Source: Microbaculum marinum (lineage in GTDB: Bacteria > Pseudomonadota > Alphaproteobacteria > Rhizobiales > Tepidamorphaceae). Taken from it: a stretch of DNA of 64,000 nt. The notes beneath the pieces were generated by a model, which saw nothing but the letters and a program-made list of their open reading frames with translations, did not search any database and had not been told where the DNA came from. Positions within the stretch are counted from its first letter, which is position 1. The number at the start of each line of letters is the position of its first letter. Both the position numbers and the translations under genes were made by a program. This document shows, piece by piece, positions 32,969-40,885 of the stretch. The stretch lies in NCBI RefSeq assembly GCF_042646165.1, contig NZ_JBHRTC010000001.1; one strand, 5' to 3'.

Positions 32969-33535
32969 ATGATGACCGAGGAGCAAACCGGCGTGGCCGG
33001 ATCAGTGGCGGCACGGATCTCCCATCGGATCGATCCGGCAAGCGAGCACGCCTACGAGGACCTTCTGGCCGGGGTCCACGAGGCGGTGATGCGATTTGAC
33101 GGCTATCTGCGACGGGAGGTGATCAAGTCGACCTCCGGGCCGCATCTCGAGTACACCACCATCCTGCATTTCGACAGTGCGCAGAGCCTGCAACGCTGGC
33201 AAAACTCACCCGAGCGGCTGGCCTGGGCAACCCGCATGACGGCGCTCGCCGCGCACAGCACGCCGCTTCAGGTGCTGACGGGGCTCGAAACCTGGTTCAC
33301 GCTGGCTACCGACCGGCCGATCATCCCGCCGCCACGCTACAAGATGGCCGCAGTCACCTGGATCGCGCTGTTCCCGCTGATCACGCTCCAGGCCTACGCG
33401 ATGGCCGCCACGGGCATCGACACGTCGATTGCCGTCCATACGTTCATCGCGACCGTCATCCTGGTCCCGCTGATGACCTATGTCGTGATGCCGCGCATGA
33501 CGCGGTTGTTCGCACGCTGGCTCTATCCTGATTGA
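32969..33535 (+). CDS. Antibiotic-biosynthesis-monooxygenase-like (ABM) domain protein with membrane tail
   Basis: 188 residues. Residues 14-105 look like a dimeric ferredoxin-like ABM domain: AARISHRIDPASEHAYEDLL, FDGYLRREV, TTILHFDSAQSLQRW. Two hydrophobic helices follow (about 127-147 and 153-175) separated by a short loop, and the protein ends RLFARWLYPD. Members with this layout are annotated only by domain; the reaction is unknown and the membrane part suggests action at the inner membrane. The ATG at 32969, with ATG 32972 as alternative, begins the protein; the open frame to the left is not conserved-looking. Confidence 0.75.
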   Translation: MMTEEQTGVAGSVAARISHRIDPASEHAYEDLLAGVHEAVMRFDGYLRREVIKSTSGPHLEYTTILHFDSAQSLQRWQNSPERLAWATRMTALAAHSTPLQVLTGLETWFTLATDRPIIPPPRYKMAAVTWIALFPLITLQAYAMAATGIDTSIAVHTFIATVILVPLMTYVVMPRMTRLFARWLYPD

Positions 33536-33586
33536 CCCGCAGGGCGCCCTTGGACGCGCCCGCGCGATCAGGCCGACCATTGCGCT

Positions 33587-34456
33587 TCAGTTCGGCTGGA
33601 GTCGCTCGAGGCTGACCGGCGGCTCGGAGTCGTCGGGGACGAAGAAGTCCACCTGCAGGTCGACTGACGAATCGACCCGGTACTTGTCGAAGTCGCGCTC
33701 TCCCGCCTCGTGGAGCAGCGTGTCGTCGATGCAGAAATTGCCGCTGAACTCGCGCGCCGGGCGCGTCAGGATCTCGTGGGCGGCGTCGCCGAGGATGTCC
33801 GGCTTGCGGCTCGCCTGGGTCAGCGCGTCGCCGCCGAGCAGGTTCTGCACCGCGGCGGTGGCGATCGTGGTGCGCGGCCACAGCGCGTTGACCGCGATCC
33901 CTTTCGTCTTCAGCTCACCGGCGAGGCCGAGCACGACCATGCTCATGCCGAACTTGGCCATCGAATAGGCGGTGTGCGTGGCGAACCACTTCGTCTTCAT
34001 GTCGAGCGGCGGCGACAGCATCAGGATGTGCGGGTTCTCCGCCCTGGCCAGGTGCGGGACGCAATATTTCGACACCATGAAGGTGCCGCGGGCGTTGACC
34101 TGGTGCATCAGGTCGAAGCGCTTCATCTCGGTCTGCTCGATCCCGGTCAGCGAGATGGCGCTGGCATTGTTGACGCAGACGTCGAGGCCGCCGAAGGTCC
34201 CGACGGTCTTCGAGACCGCCGCGTCGACCTGCGCCTCGTCGCGGATGTCGCAGACGAGCGGCAGCGCCTTGCCGCCGGCCGCCTCGATCTCCTCGGCGGC
34301 GGTGTAGATGGTGCCCGGCAGCTTAGGATGCGGCTCGGCGGTCTTCGCCGCGATCGCAACGTTCGCGCCATCCCTCGCCGCCCGCAGCGCGATGGCCAGC
34401 CCGATCCCCCGGCTGGCGCCGGTGATGAACAGGGTCTTGTTCTTGAGTGTGGCCAT
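33587..34456 (-). CDS. SDR family oxidoreductase, HSDL2-like
   Basis: Short-chain dehydrogenase of 289 residues. The cofactor motif is TGASRGIG (12-19), followed by VAIAAKTAEPHPKLPGTIYTA, the long insertion typical of the hydroxysteroid-dehydrogenase-like-2 branch. Then come NNASAISLTG, the catalytic YSMAKFGMS and NALWPRTTIATAA. The substrate is unknown, perhaps a fatty acyl derivative, given the neighbouring acyl-CoA dehydrogenase gene upstream on the same strand. The two are now separated by a repeat element and a 107-aa gene. Confidence 0.9.
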   Translation of the reverse strand: MATLKNKTLFITGASRGIGLAIALRAARDGANVAIAAKTAEPHPKLPGTIYTAAEEIEAAGGKALPLVCDIRDEAQVDAAVSKTVGTFGGLDVCVNNASAISLTGIEQTEMKRFDLMHQVNARGTFMVSKYCVPHLARAENPHILMLSPPLDMKTKWFATHTAYSMAKFGMSMVVLGLAGELKTKGIAVNALWPRTTIATAAVQNLLGGDALTQASRKPDILGDAAHEILTRPAREFSGNFCIDDTLLHEAGERDFDKYRVDSSVDLQVDFFVPDDSEPPVSLERLQPN

Positions 34457-34517
34457 CCGTGCCTCCCGCTATTCTGTCGGCTTGCCCAGTTGGGTCGGGC
34501 ATTCAAGAATTCCGCCC

Positions 34518-34592
34518 ATTCCCGCGCAAGCGGGAATCCAGAAACGGCGGCTGCGCCGGGTCTTGACGCTGGATCCCCGCTTGCGCGGGGAT
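34518..34592. repeat. Twin-hairpin REP-like element
   Basis: Two hairpins face each other: ATTCCCGC-GCAA-GCGGGAAT (34518-34537) and ATCCCCGC-TTGC-GCGGGGAT (34573-34592). Both are continued by CCAG/CTGG on the inner side, so the whole is a 75-bp inverted structure. This is a widespread intergenic repeat of alphaproteobacteria. It lies 19 bp from the left 26-bp repeat of the 107-aa gene cassette. Confidence 0.8.
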
Positions 34593-34610
34593 GAGCGGAG
34601 GAGATGTGCG

Positions 34611-34636
34611 CACCCCGCCAGCGCGACGTCGGCGCC
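34611..34636. repeat. Left 26-bp direct repeat (vestigial end of the acyl-CoA dehydrogenase gene)
   Basis: 26 bp starting CACCCCGCCAGCGCGACG, with 25 of 26 identical to 34983-35008, which encodes the last codons of the acyl-CoA dehydrogenase. The stop codon is altered here (TGC instead of TGA). The copies are 372 bp apart and enclose the 107-aa gene. Confidence 0.9.
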
Positions 34637-34637
34637 G

Positions 34638-34961
34638 TTACGTGTTGTCGTAGTGGTCAAAGATGTCCTGGAATCGCTGTTTGGCAGTCGCCAGCTGTGC
34701 GGCCGTCGGCGGAACAGCCCGCTGGAAGTCGATTGATCCTGGTATCTTCGTGTCCTTCCGGACCACCAGGAATGCGATATCGGGGCGACCGCTGCGCTTC
34801 TCTTCAAAGCCGATCTCATCTAGTACGGTTTTCCATGGTCCCCGGGCCTGGCGCCCCGTCAGAGAGCCGAGTTCTCCGTATGTAATGGTGCGGCGCTCCT
34901 TCGCGCAGTCGATCAGGATCCTTCTGACGTCGTCCTTTAGCGATTGAGCTCGCGATACCAT
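34638..34961 (-). CDS. Small winged-helix-like protein in a repeat-flanked cassette
   Basis: 107 residues, family not named. The central stretch ITYGELGSLTGRQARGPW, then SGRPDIAFLVVRKDTKIPG, resembles a small winged-helix-like domain I have seen in phage- and restriction-associated hypothetical proteins (Y-x-E-L, a G, then G-x-P and L-V-V-x-K-x-T). It faintly recalls the DNA-binding part of alkyltransferases but has no PCHR active site. A good Shine-Dalgarno (AAGAGGGGG) lies before the ATG at 34961, 20 bp past the acyl-CoA dehydrogenase stop. Cassette GC is about 58% by count (201 of 347 bases), well below the neighbours. Flanking 26-bp repeats suggest insertion. Confidence 0.75.
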   Translation of the reverse strand: MVSRAQSLKDDVRRILIDCAKERRTITYGELGSLTGRQARGPWKTVLDEIGFEEKRSGRPDIAFLVVRKDTKIPGSIDFQRAVPPTAAQLATAKQRFQDIFDHYDNT

Positions 34962-34981
34962 TCTACCCCCTCTTGAACTTA

Positions 34982-36757
34982 TCACCCCGCCAGCGCGACG
35001 TCGGCACCGAGCACCGTGTAGGCACCGCCCGTGACCGTCGCCGCCAGTCCGGCTGCCTCCGGGCAGAGGTTGTCGGCGAAGAACCGGGCGGTGGCGACGT
35101 GCGCGGCGCCGGCGCCGTTCATCGCCTGCGCGGCAAGGGCGCCCCTGGCCAGCGCCGCGCCGCCGCCGGCGAGCGCGAACAGCCGGAGATACGGCGTCGC
35201 GCCGGCGAGCGCGGCGTCGGGCTCGGCCTTCAGCGCCTCCAGCATCCAGGCGGTCGCGGTCTCCAGCGCGTCGATCGCCCCGCCGAGGCCCTCGCCCATG
35301 CGGCCGAAGACGGGCTGGTTCGATTCGGCCACCTGGCGGGCGATGTCGCGCAATTCGGCGATATAGGCGGCGATCGCCGCGCCGCCGGCCATCGGCAACT
35401 TGCGCGTGACGAGGTCGATCGCCTGGATGCCGTTGGTGCCCTCGTAGATCGGCGCGATGCGGGCGTCGCGCAGGTGCTGGGCGGCGCCGGTCTCCTCGAT
35501 GTAGCCCATGCCGCCGTGCACCTGGACGCCGAGCGAGGCCACCTCGACGCCGATGTCGGTGGAGAAGGCCTTGGCGACCGGCGTCAGCAGGTTGGCGCGC
35601 TCCTGGGCGGCCTTGCGCCCGGCCTCGTCGGCGGCGCGGTGGGCCAGGTCGGTGGCATGGCCGGTCTGGTAGCAGATGGCGCGCGCGGCGGCGGTCAGCG
35701 CCCGCATCGTCATCAGGCTGCGCCTGACGTCGGGATGGGCGAGGATCGGCACCGCCTGCTCCTGGCCCATGCCGGGCAGCCGTCCCTGCCTGCGCTCCCG
35801 GGCGTAGGCCAGCGCCTGCTGGGTGGCGCGCTCGGCAATCGCCACACCCTGGATGCCGACCGAGAGGCGGGCGTTGTTCATCATGGTGAACATGCACGCG
35901 AGACCACGGTTTTCCTCGCCGACCAGCCAGCCGACCGCGCCACCGTTGTCACCGAACCCCATCACGCAGGTCGGGCTGGCGTGGATTCCGAGCTTGTGCT
36001 CGACGCTGCGGCACCACACGTCGTTGCGTTCCCCGAGCGACCCGTCGTCGTTGACGAGGATCTTCGGCACCAGGAACAGCGAGATTCCCCGCGTTCCCGG
36101 CGGCGCGTCGGGCAGGCGGGCAAGCACCAGGTGGACGATGTTGTCGGTGAGGTCGTGCTCGCCGTAGGTGATGAAGATCTTGGTGCCGCGGATCAGGTAG
36201 GTGCCGTCGCCGCGCGGCTCCGCCTTCGCGCGCAGAAGCGCCAGGTCGGAGCCGGCCTGCGGCTCGGTCAGGTTCATCGTGCCCATCCACTCGCCGGAGA
36301 CGAGCTTCGGCAGGTACGTCCGCTTCAGTTCCTCGGTCGCGTGGGCGTGGATCGCCTCGACGGCGCCGACGGTCAGCGTCGGCCCGATGCCATAGGCCAT
36401 CGAGCCGGAGTTCCACATCTCCTGGGTGGCGACCGCCAGCATGGTCGGCAGGGCCTGGCCGCCGAACTCCTCCGGACCCGTCAGGCTCGCCCAGCCGCCC
36501 TCGATCCACTTGCGGTAGGCCTCCTTCCAGCCCGGCGGCATCGTCACGACGCCATCCTCGAGGGGCGTGCCGGCCCTGTCGCCGGGAGCGTTCAGCGGGG
36601 CGATCTCCTCGGTCGCGAACCGGCCGGCTTCCTGCAGCACGGCCTCGACAAGGTCGGCGGACAGGTCGCCGAAGGCGCCGCGCTCCAGCTCCGCGTCGAG
36701 GCCGGCGATATGGCGCAGCGTGAAGGCGATGTCGGCAACCGGGGCACGGTAGGTCAA
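34982..36757 (-). CDS. Acyl-CoA dehydrogenase (long form, DmdC/FadE-like)
   Basis: FAD-dependent dehydrogenase of 591 residues, about 200 longer than the short-chain family because of an N-terminal and a C-terminal extension. Core signatures are MGTMNLTEPQAGSDLALLR (flavin/substrate loop), HKLGIHASPTCVM, and the C-terminal GGMGYIEETGAAQHLRDARIAPIYEGTNGIQ. The long form is shared with 3-methylmercaptopropionyl-CoA dehydrogenase (DmdC) and some fatty-acid enzymes; the chain length used cannot be told. The last 26 bases of the gene are present again 372 bp downstream, flanking the 107-aa gene. Confidence 0.9.
   Translation of the reverse strand: MTYRAPVADIAFTLRHIAGLDAELERGAFGDLSADLVEAVLQEAGRFATEEIAPLNAPGDRAGTPLEDGVVTMPPGWKEAYRKWIEGGWASLTGPEEFGGQALPTMLAVATQEMWNSGSMAYGIGPTLTVGAVEAIHAHATEELKRTYLPKLVSGEWMGTMNLTEPQAGSDLALLRAKAEPRGDGTYLIRGTKIFITYGEHDLTDNIVHLVLARLPDAPPGTRGISLFLVPKILVNDDGSLGERNDVWCRSVEHKLGIHASPTCVMGFGDNGGAVGWLVGEENRGLACMFTMMNNARLSVGIQGVAIAERATQQALAYARERRQGRLPGMGQEQAVPILAHPDVRRSLMTMRALTAAARAICYQTGHATDLAHRAADEAGRKAAQERANLLTPVAKAFSTDIGVEVASLGVQVHGGMGYIEETGAAQHLRDARIAPIYEGTNGIQAIDLVTRKLPMAGGAAIAAYIAELRDIARQVAESNQPVFGRMGEGLGGAIDALETATAWMLEALKAEPDAALAGATPYLRLFALAGGGAALARGALAAQAMNGAGAAHVATARFFADNLCPEAAGLAATVTGGAYTVLGADVALAG
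34983..35008. repeat. Right 26-bp direct repeat (true 3' end of the acyl-CoA dehydrogenase gene)
   Basis: Coding copy of the repeat also found at 34611-34636. It encodes the C-terminal GADVALAG of the dehydrogenase and the first two bases of its stop codon. One mismatch separates the copies. Confidence 0.9.
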
Positions 36758-36882
36758 GGCGGTCTCCCTGCGGGATGAGGCGCGCCAGCTTGACGCGGCG
36801 CTTCGGTGTCGGCCAATTGGCGGCCCACATCATGCAAACCGGCACTTTAGGCGCGGGACGCACCGCGTCAACGGCGGTCTCA

Positions 36883-37872
<990 letters not shown>

Positions 37873-37887
37873 AGCGGAACCGGGCTC

Positions 37888-38907
37888 TCAAACGAGCGCG
37901 GCAAGGCGTTCGGCGGTTTCGGGCAAGCGTTTCAGGCTAGCCGCGATCCGCTCGCGCCAACGGGGTCCGCGAGACAGGGCGTCCTCGTAGGCTTCCGCGA
38001 GGTCGTCGGGGCGGTCCTCGGATAGAACCGCGACAAGGAATTCGGCCTGGGCCCGGTCCTTTCGGGCCTTCAGCCGATCGGGTCCGCCGCGGCGCCGATC
38101 CGCCACAATCAGTTTGTGGATCGCGAACCGTTCCGGCCGCGGCACCTGGATCAGGACGCCGGAGCGGTAGACAGCCACGGCATGAATGGGTTCCGCGATC
38201 AGGAAGTTCAGGTAGTTGAGCGCCTGGGCACTGACGCTTAAGGCCGGGAGCGGCACAACCCTTTCGTCGCCGAAGGCCGGTGTCAGGAACTCGACCATCG
38301 TCTCGGAATGGCTCTGCCGCCATTTCCAGACCGGTCGGCCGTGTATCCCGGGAACGGGTTCGAACTTGAGCACTTTGAGTATATCTGCGGGGGTCTCTTC
38401 GACCTTGTCGTCCAGCACGACCGAGAGCCGGTGGAAACTGGCGACATCGATGTCGCCCGTCTGGGCCAGCGCCTCGTGATCCATGCGCACGCCGAGTTCG
38501 CCTTGGTAGAGGCCGTAGGCAGATGTCCCGACCAGGGTTCCACCGAGCCGGAAAACGCCTGCCCTGGAAAAGGCCAGAAGAATCGAGCCGGTCTGGCGAT
38601 CGGTTGTAACGAAGCCCTCGGCACGAAGTGCTCTTGCAAGCTGCGCCATCCGCTTCCGGCGCGCCTCGGCGGCGGCCTTCAGCTCTTCGGCGCGCCGCAG
38701 GCGCGAGCGCAGCTCCGGCCTGTCTTCGCCCAGATACCGGCTCATCATTTCGGTTCCGATCCGGAACCGCTCGTACAGATAGGTGCGCCCGTTGCGGTGC
38801 CGCTCCTCGATGGTGCCGGCGAAGCTCGAGGCCAATTCGTCGAGATGAAGCCGCAACAGGTCCTGGTAGGCCACAACTGCCGAACGACTGTGAGCAACGA
38901 TTTCCAC
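37888..38907 (-). CDS. GSU2403-family nucleotidyltransferase-fold protein
   Basis: 339 residues, matched to the GSU2403 nucleotidyltransferase fold. After a helical N-terminus (1-85), the core reads GVFRLGGTLVGTSAYGLYQGELGVRMD followed by QTGDIDVASF, with the paired acidic residues of nucleotidyltransferases (TGDIDVA). The C-terminal part has FLIAEPIHAVAVYRSG and RPERFAIHKLIVADRR. Members occur as accessory genes and are suspected relatives of AbiEii/MNT toxins, but the target is unproven. The start is the GTG at 38907. Two 60-bp samples have 62-63% GC, below neighbouring genes. An AT-rich palindromic region lies just upstream. Confidence 0.8.
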   Translation of the reverse strand: MEIVAHSRSAVVAYQDLLRLHLDELASSFAGTIEERHRNGRTYLYERFRIGTEMMSRYLGEDRPELRSRLRRAEELKAAAEARRKRMAQLARALRAEGFVTTDRQTGSILLAFSRAGVFRLGGTLVGTSAYGLYQGELGVRMDHEALAQTGDIDVASFHRLSVVLDDKVEETPADILKVLKFEPVPGIHGRPVWKWRQSHSETMVEFLTPAFGDERVVPLPALSVSAQALNYLNFLIAEPIHAVAVYRSGVLIQVPRPERFAIHKLIVADRRRGGPDRLKARKDRAQAEFLVAVLSEDRPDDLAEAYEDALSRGPRWRERIAASLKRLPETAERLAALV

Positions 38908-38920
38908 GAGCGTCCCCGGA

Positions 38921-39008
38921 TTTGTGCATCAAATTATTTCTTGCTGCACACAAACCGAGATTGTGCCGCAGATACCTGTGTGCATCAAATATATTTTTCG
39001 ATGCACAC
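38921..39008. promoter_or_regulatory. AT-rich region with palindromes upstream of the nucleotidyltransferase gene
   Basis: GTGTGCATC (38978-38986) and GATGCACAC (39000-39008) are exact inverted arms around an AT-only-like centre. A second, looser pair is TTTGTGCATC (38921) with TGCACACAAA (38945-38954). TGTGCATCAAAT is a direct repeat at 38923 and 38979, 56 bp apart. This looks like a cluster of operators for a repressor that is not obviously encoded nearby. Confidence 0.7.
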
Positions 39009-39198
39009 GGCATCTTTTACGGAAGTCGTGCGGTTTCCCCAGGAGAAAGGACACCATTCAAACGCGCGGCCGGCACGTGCGCAGACGGCCGGCGGCAGAA
39101 CCGAACCGCTTTCGCCACTAACCGGGTCGCCGCTGCGGATCGAATCCGGACGATCCGCGTTGTTGCAGCGTTCCACAACCCTACATCCTCCGGTCACC

Positions 39199-40263
39199 AT
39201 GAAGCTCTTCCAGTGCCAGAACTGCGGCCAGCCGGTCTATTTCGAGAATGTCGCCTGCGAACGCTGCGGGGCGAGGCTCGGCTTCCGGACGGAGGACATG
39301 CAGATGTATGCCCTGGTCCAGGACGCCGGGTCGCACTGGCGGCCCGCAGCCGGTCCGTCGGAAGCGTTGCGGTTCTGCGCCAATGCCGGCCACGGCGCCT
39401 GCAACTGGCTGGTGCCGGCGGGATCGGCGTCCGATTTCTGCATCGCCTGCGCCCCGAACCGGACGATCCCCGACCTGTCGGACGAGTTGAACCTCCAGCA
39501 CTGGCGGAAACTGGAGGCGAGCAAGCGCCACCTGTTCTATTCGCTCCTGCGGCTCGGCCTGCCGCTGAACGACGAGGCGGCAGCACCGGGCACCGAGCTC
39601 GCCTTCGAACTGATCGGCGACACCGACCCGGACACGCCGGTGCTGACCGGCCACGCCGACGGGCTGATCACCATCAACCTCGCGGAAGCCGACGATGCCG
39701 AGCGCGAAGCGCGGCGCACCGCGATGGGCGAACCGTACCGCACGCTGCTCGGCCATTTCCGCCACGAGATCGGGCACTATTACTGGGATCGCCTGGTGCG
39801 CGACGGCGGCCGGCTGGAGTCGTGCCGCGCGATGTTCGGCGACGAACGCCGGGACTACCAGCAGGCGCTTGCCGACAACTACGAAAAGGGACCGCCGGAC
39901 GACTGGCGCGAGCGGTTCGTGTCCTCCTACGCGAGCGCGCATCCCTGGGAGGACTTCGCCGAGACCTGGGCGCACTACCTTCACATCATCGACACGCTGG
40001 AAACCGCCGAAGCGTTCGGACTGCGGACGCGGCCGAACATTCCCAACGGCGAGACGCTCGGCCACACGGTCACCTTCGATCCCTACGACGACGTCCCGTT
40101 CGACAAGATCATCACGGCGTGGCTGCCCCTGACCGTCGCCGTCAACAGCCTCAATCGCAGCATGGGCCAGCCGGACCTCTATCCGTTCGTGCTGCCGCCG
40201 CCGACGATCGGGAAGCTCGAATACATCCACCGGCTGGTGCACGGGGCGACGCCGGCAGATTGA
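39199..40263 (+). CDS. Putative zinc-binding metallopeptidase (zinc-ribbon DUF2248-type)
   Basis: 354 residues. The N-terminus is a zinc ribbon (FQCQNCGQ and ACERCGARL, two CxxC knuckles), with two further cysteine groups (RFCANAGHGACNW, FCIACAPN). The catalytic-type motif HFRHEIGHYYWD, with HExxH, lies near residue 190, and a downstream acidic segment PWEDFAETWAHYLHIID could supply the third ligand. The family is annotated as putative zinc-binding metallo-peptidase; its substrates are unknown. It has no signal peptide. It is divergent from the nucleotidyltransferase gene across 291 bp that contains the palindromes. Confidence 0.88.
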   Translation: MKLFQCQNCGQPVYFENVACERCGARLGFRTEDMQMYALVQDAGSHWRPAAGPSEALRFCANAGHGACNWLVPAGSASDFCIACAPNRTIPDLSDELNLQHWRKLEASKRHLFYSLLRLGLPLNDEAAAPGTELAFELIGDTDPDTPVLTGHADGLITINLAEADDAEREARRTAMGEPYRTLLGHFRHEIGHYYWDRLVRDGGRLESCRAMFGDERRDYQQALADNYEKGPPDDWRERFVSSYASAHPWEDFAETWAHYLHIIDTLETAEAFGLRTRPNIPNGETLGHTVTFDPYDDVPFDKIITAWLPLTVAVNSLNRSMGQPDLYPFVLPPPTIGKLEYIHRLVHGATPAD

Positions 40264-40280
40264 TTTCTGTCACCGGATCG

Positions 40281-40310
40281 CATACGATGTAATACGTTGT
40301 CATACACTAT
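40281..40310 (+). promoter_or_regulatory. Three 10-bp-phased repeats before the ParDE-like module
   Basis: CATACGATGT, AATACGTTGT and CATACACTAT lie head to tail, each 10 bp, one helical turn apart, ending 13 bp before the antitoxin start at 40324. Such phased short repeats are typical of ribbon-helix-helix operators, so autoregulation by the antitoxin is inferred. Confidence 0.6.
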
Positions 40311-40323
40311 TGGAGTACGCGCA

Positions 40324-40566
40324 ATGTCGAAGGACGCCGTGACGTTCCGGATGACCCCGGAGAAGCGCGGCCGGCTCGATGACGTGGCGACGGCGCTGGG
40401 GCAGGATCGCAGCCAGGCGATCGACCAGGCGATCGATGCCTATCTGGATTTTCACGAATGGCAGATTCGCAAGATCAGGGAGGGGCTGGCGGACGCTGAC
40501 GCCGGGCGTTTCCTGTCCGACGGCGAAATGGATCGGATCTGGCAACGATTCGACCATTCGGAATAG
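40324..40566 (+). CDS. ParD/RHH-type antitoxin
   Basis: 80 residues. The N-terminus AVTFRMTPEKRGRLDDVATALGQDRSQAIDQAIDAYLDF is a ribbon-helix-helix DNA-binding fold, and the tail EWQIRKIREGLADADAGRFLSDGEMDRIWQ is the acidic amphipathic part that masks the toxin. The ATG at 40324 is chosen over an in-frame upstream start at 40297, because the strand of the fold begins there and the phased operator would otherwise be coding. Its partner gene begins 3 bp after its stop. Confidence 0.9.
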   Translation: MSKDAVTFRMTPEKRGRLDDVATALGQDRSQAIDQAIDAYLDFHEWQIRKIREGLADADAGRFLSDGEMDRIWQRFDHSE

Positions 40567-40569
40567 ACA

Positions 40570-40854
40570 GTGCGCGTCCGCTGGACACCGACCGCCGCAC
40601 GTCATGTCGTCAGCATTGGCGACTTTATCGCATCCGACAGTCCCCGGGCGGCGCACGCCGTGCTGTCGGCCATACGCAATGGTGCCGAGCGCCTCTCCTC
40701 CTATCCGACGATCGGCCGCAGGGGCCGGATTGCCGATACCCGCGAACTGGTGATTGCCTCGACACCCTATATTGTCGTTTATCGCCTTGGCGCGAATACT
40801 ATCGACATCCTCGCGATCATCCACGCCTCGCGGGACTGGCCAAAGTCTTTCTGA
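40570..40854 (+). CDS. ParE/RelE superfamily toxin
   Basis: 94 residues, GTG start. The fold is recognisable from VRWTPTAARHVVSIGDFIAS at the N-terminus, LSSYPTIGRRGRIADTRELVI in the middle and YIVVYRLGANTIDILAIIHASRDWP at the end, the usual ParE/RelE pattern. It follows the antitoxin by 3 bp in one operon. ParE members poison gyrase and RelE members cut ribosome-bound mRNA; which applies here cannot be told. It ends 31 bp before the FAD-oxidase gene. Confidence 0.9.
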   Translation: MRVRWTPTAARHVVSIGDFIASDSPRAAHAVLSAIRNGAERLSSYPTIGRRGRIADTRELVIASTPYIVVYRLGANTIDILAIIHASRDWPKSF

Positions 40855-40885
40855 ACCCCTCGTTCTGCCCCGAGACCGGAGCGTC

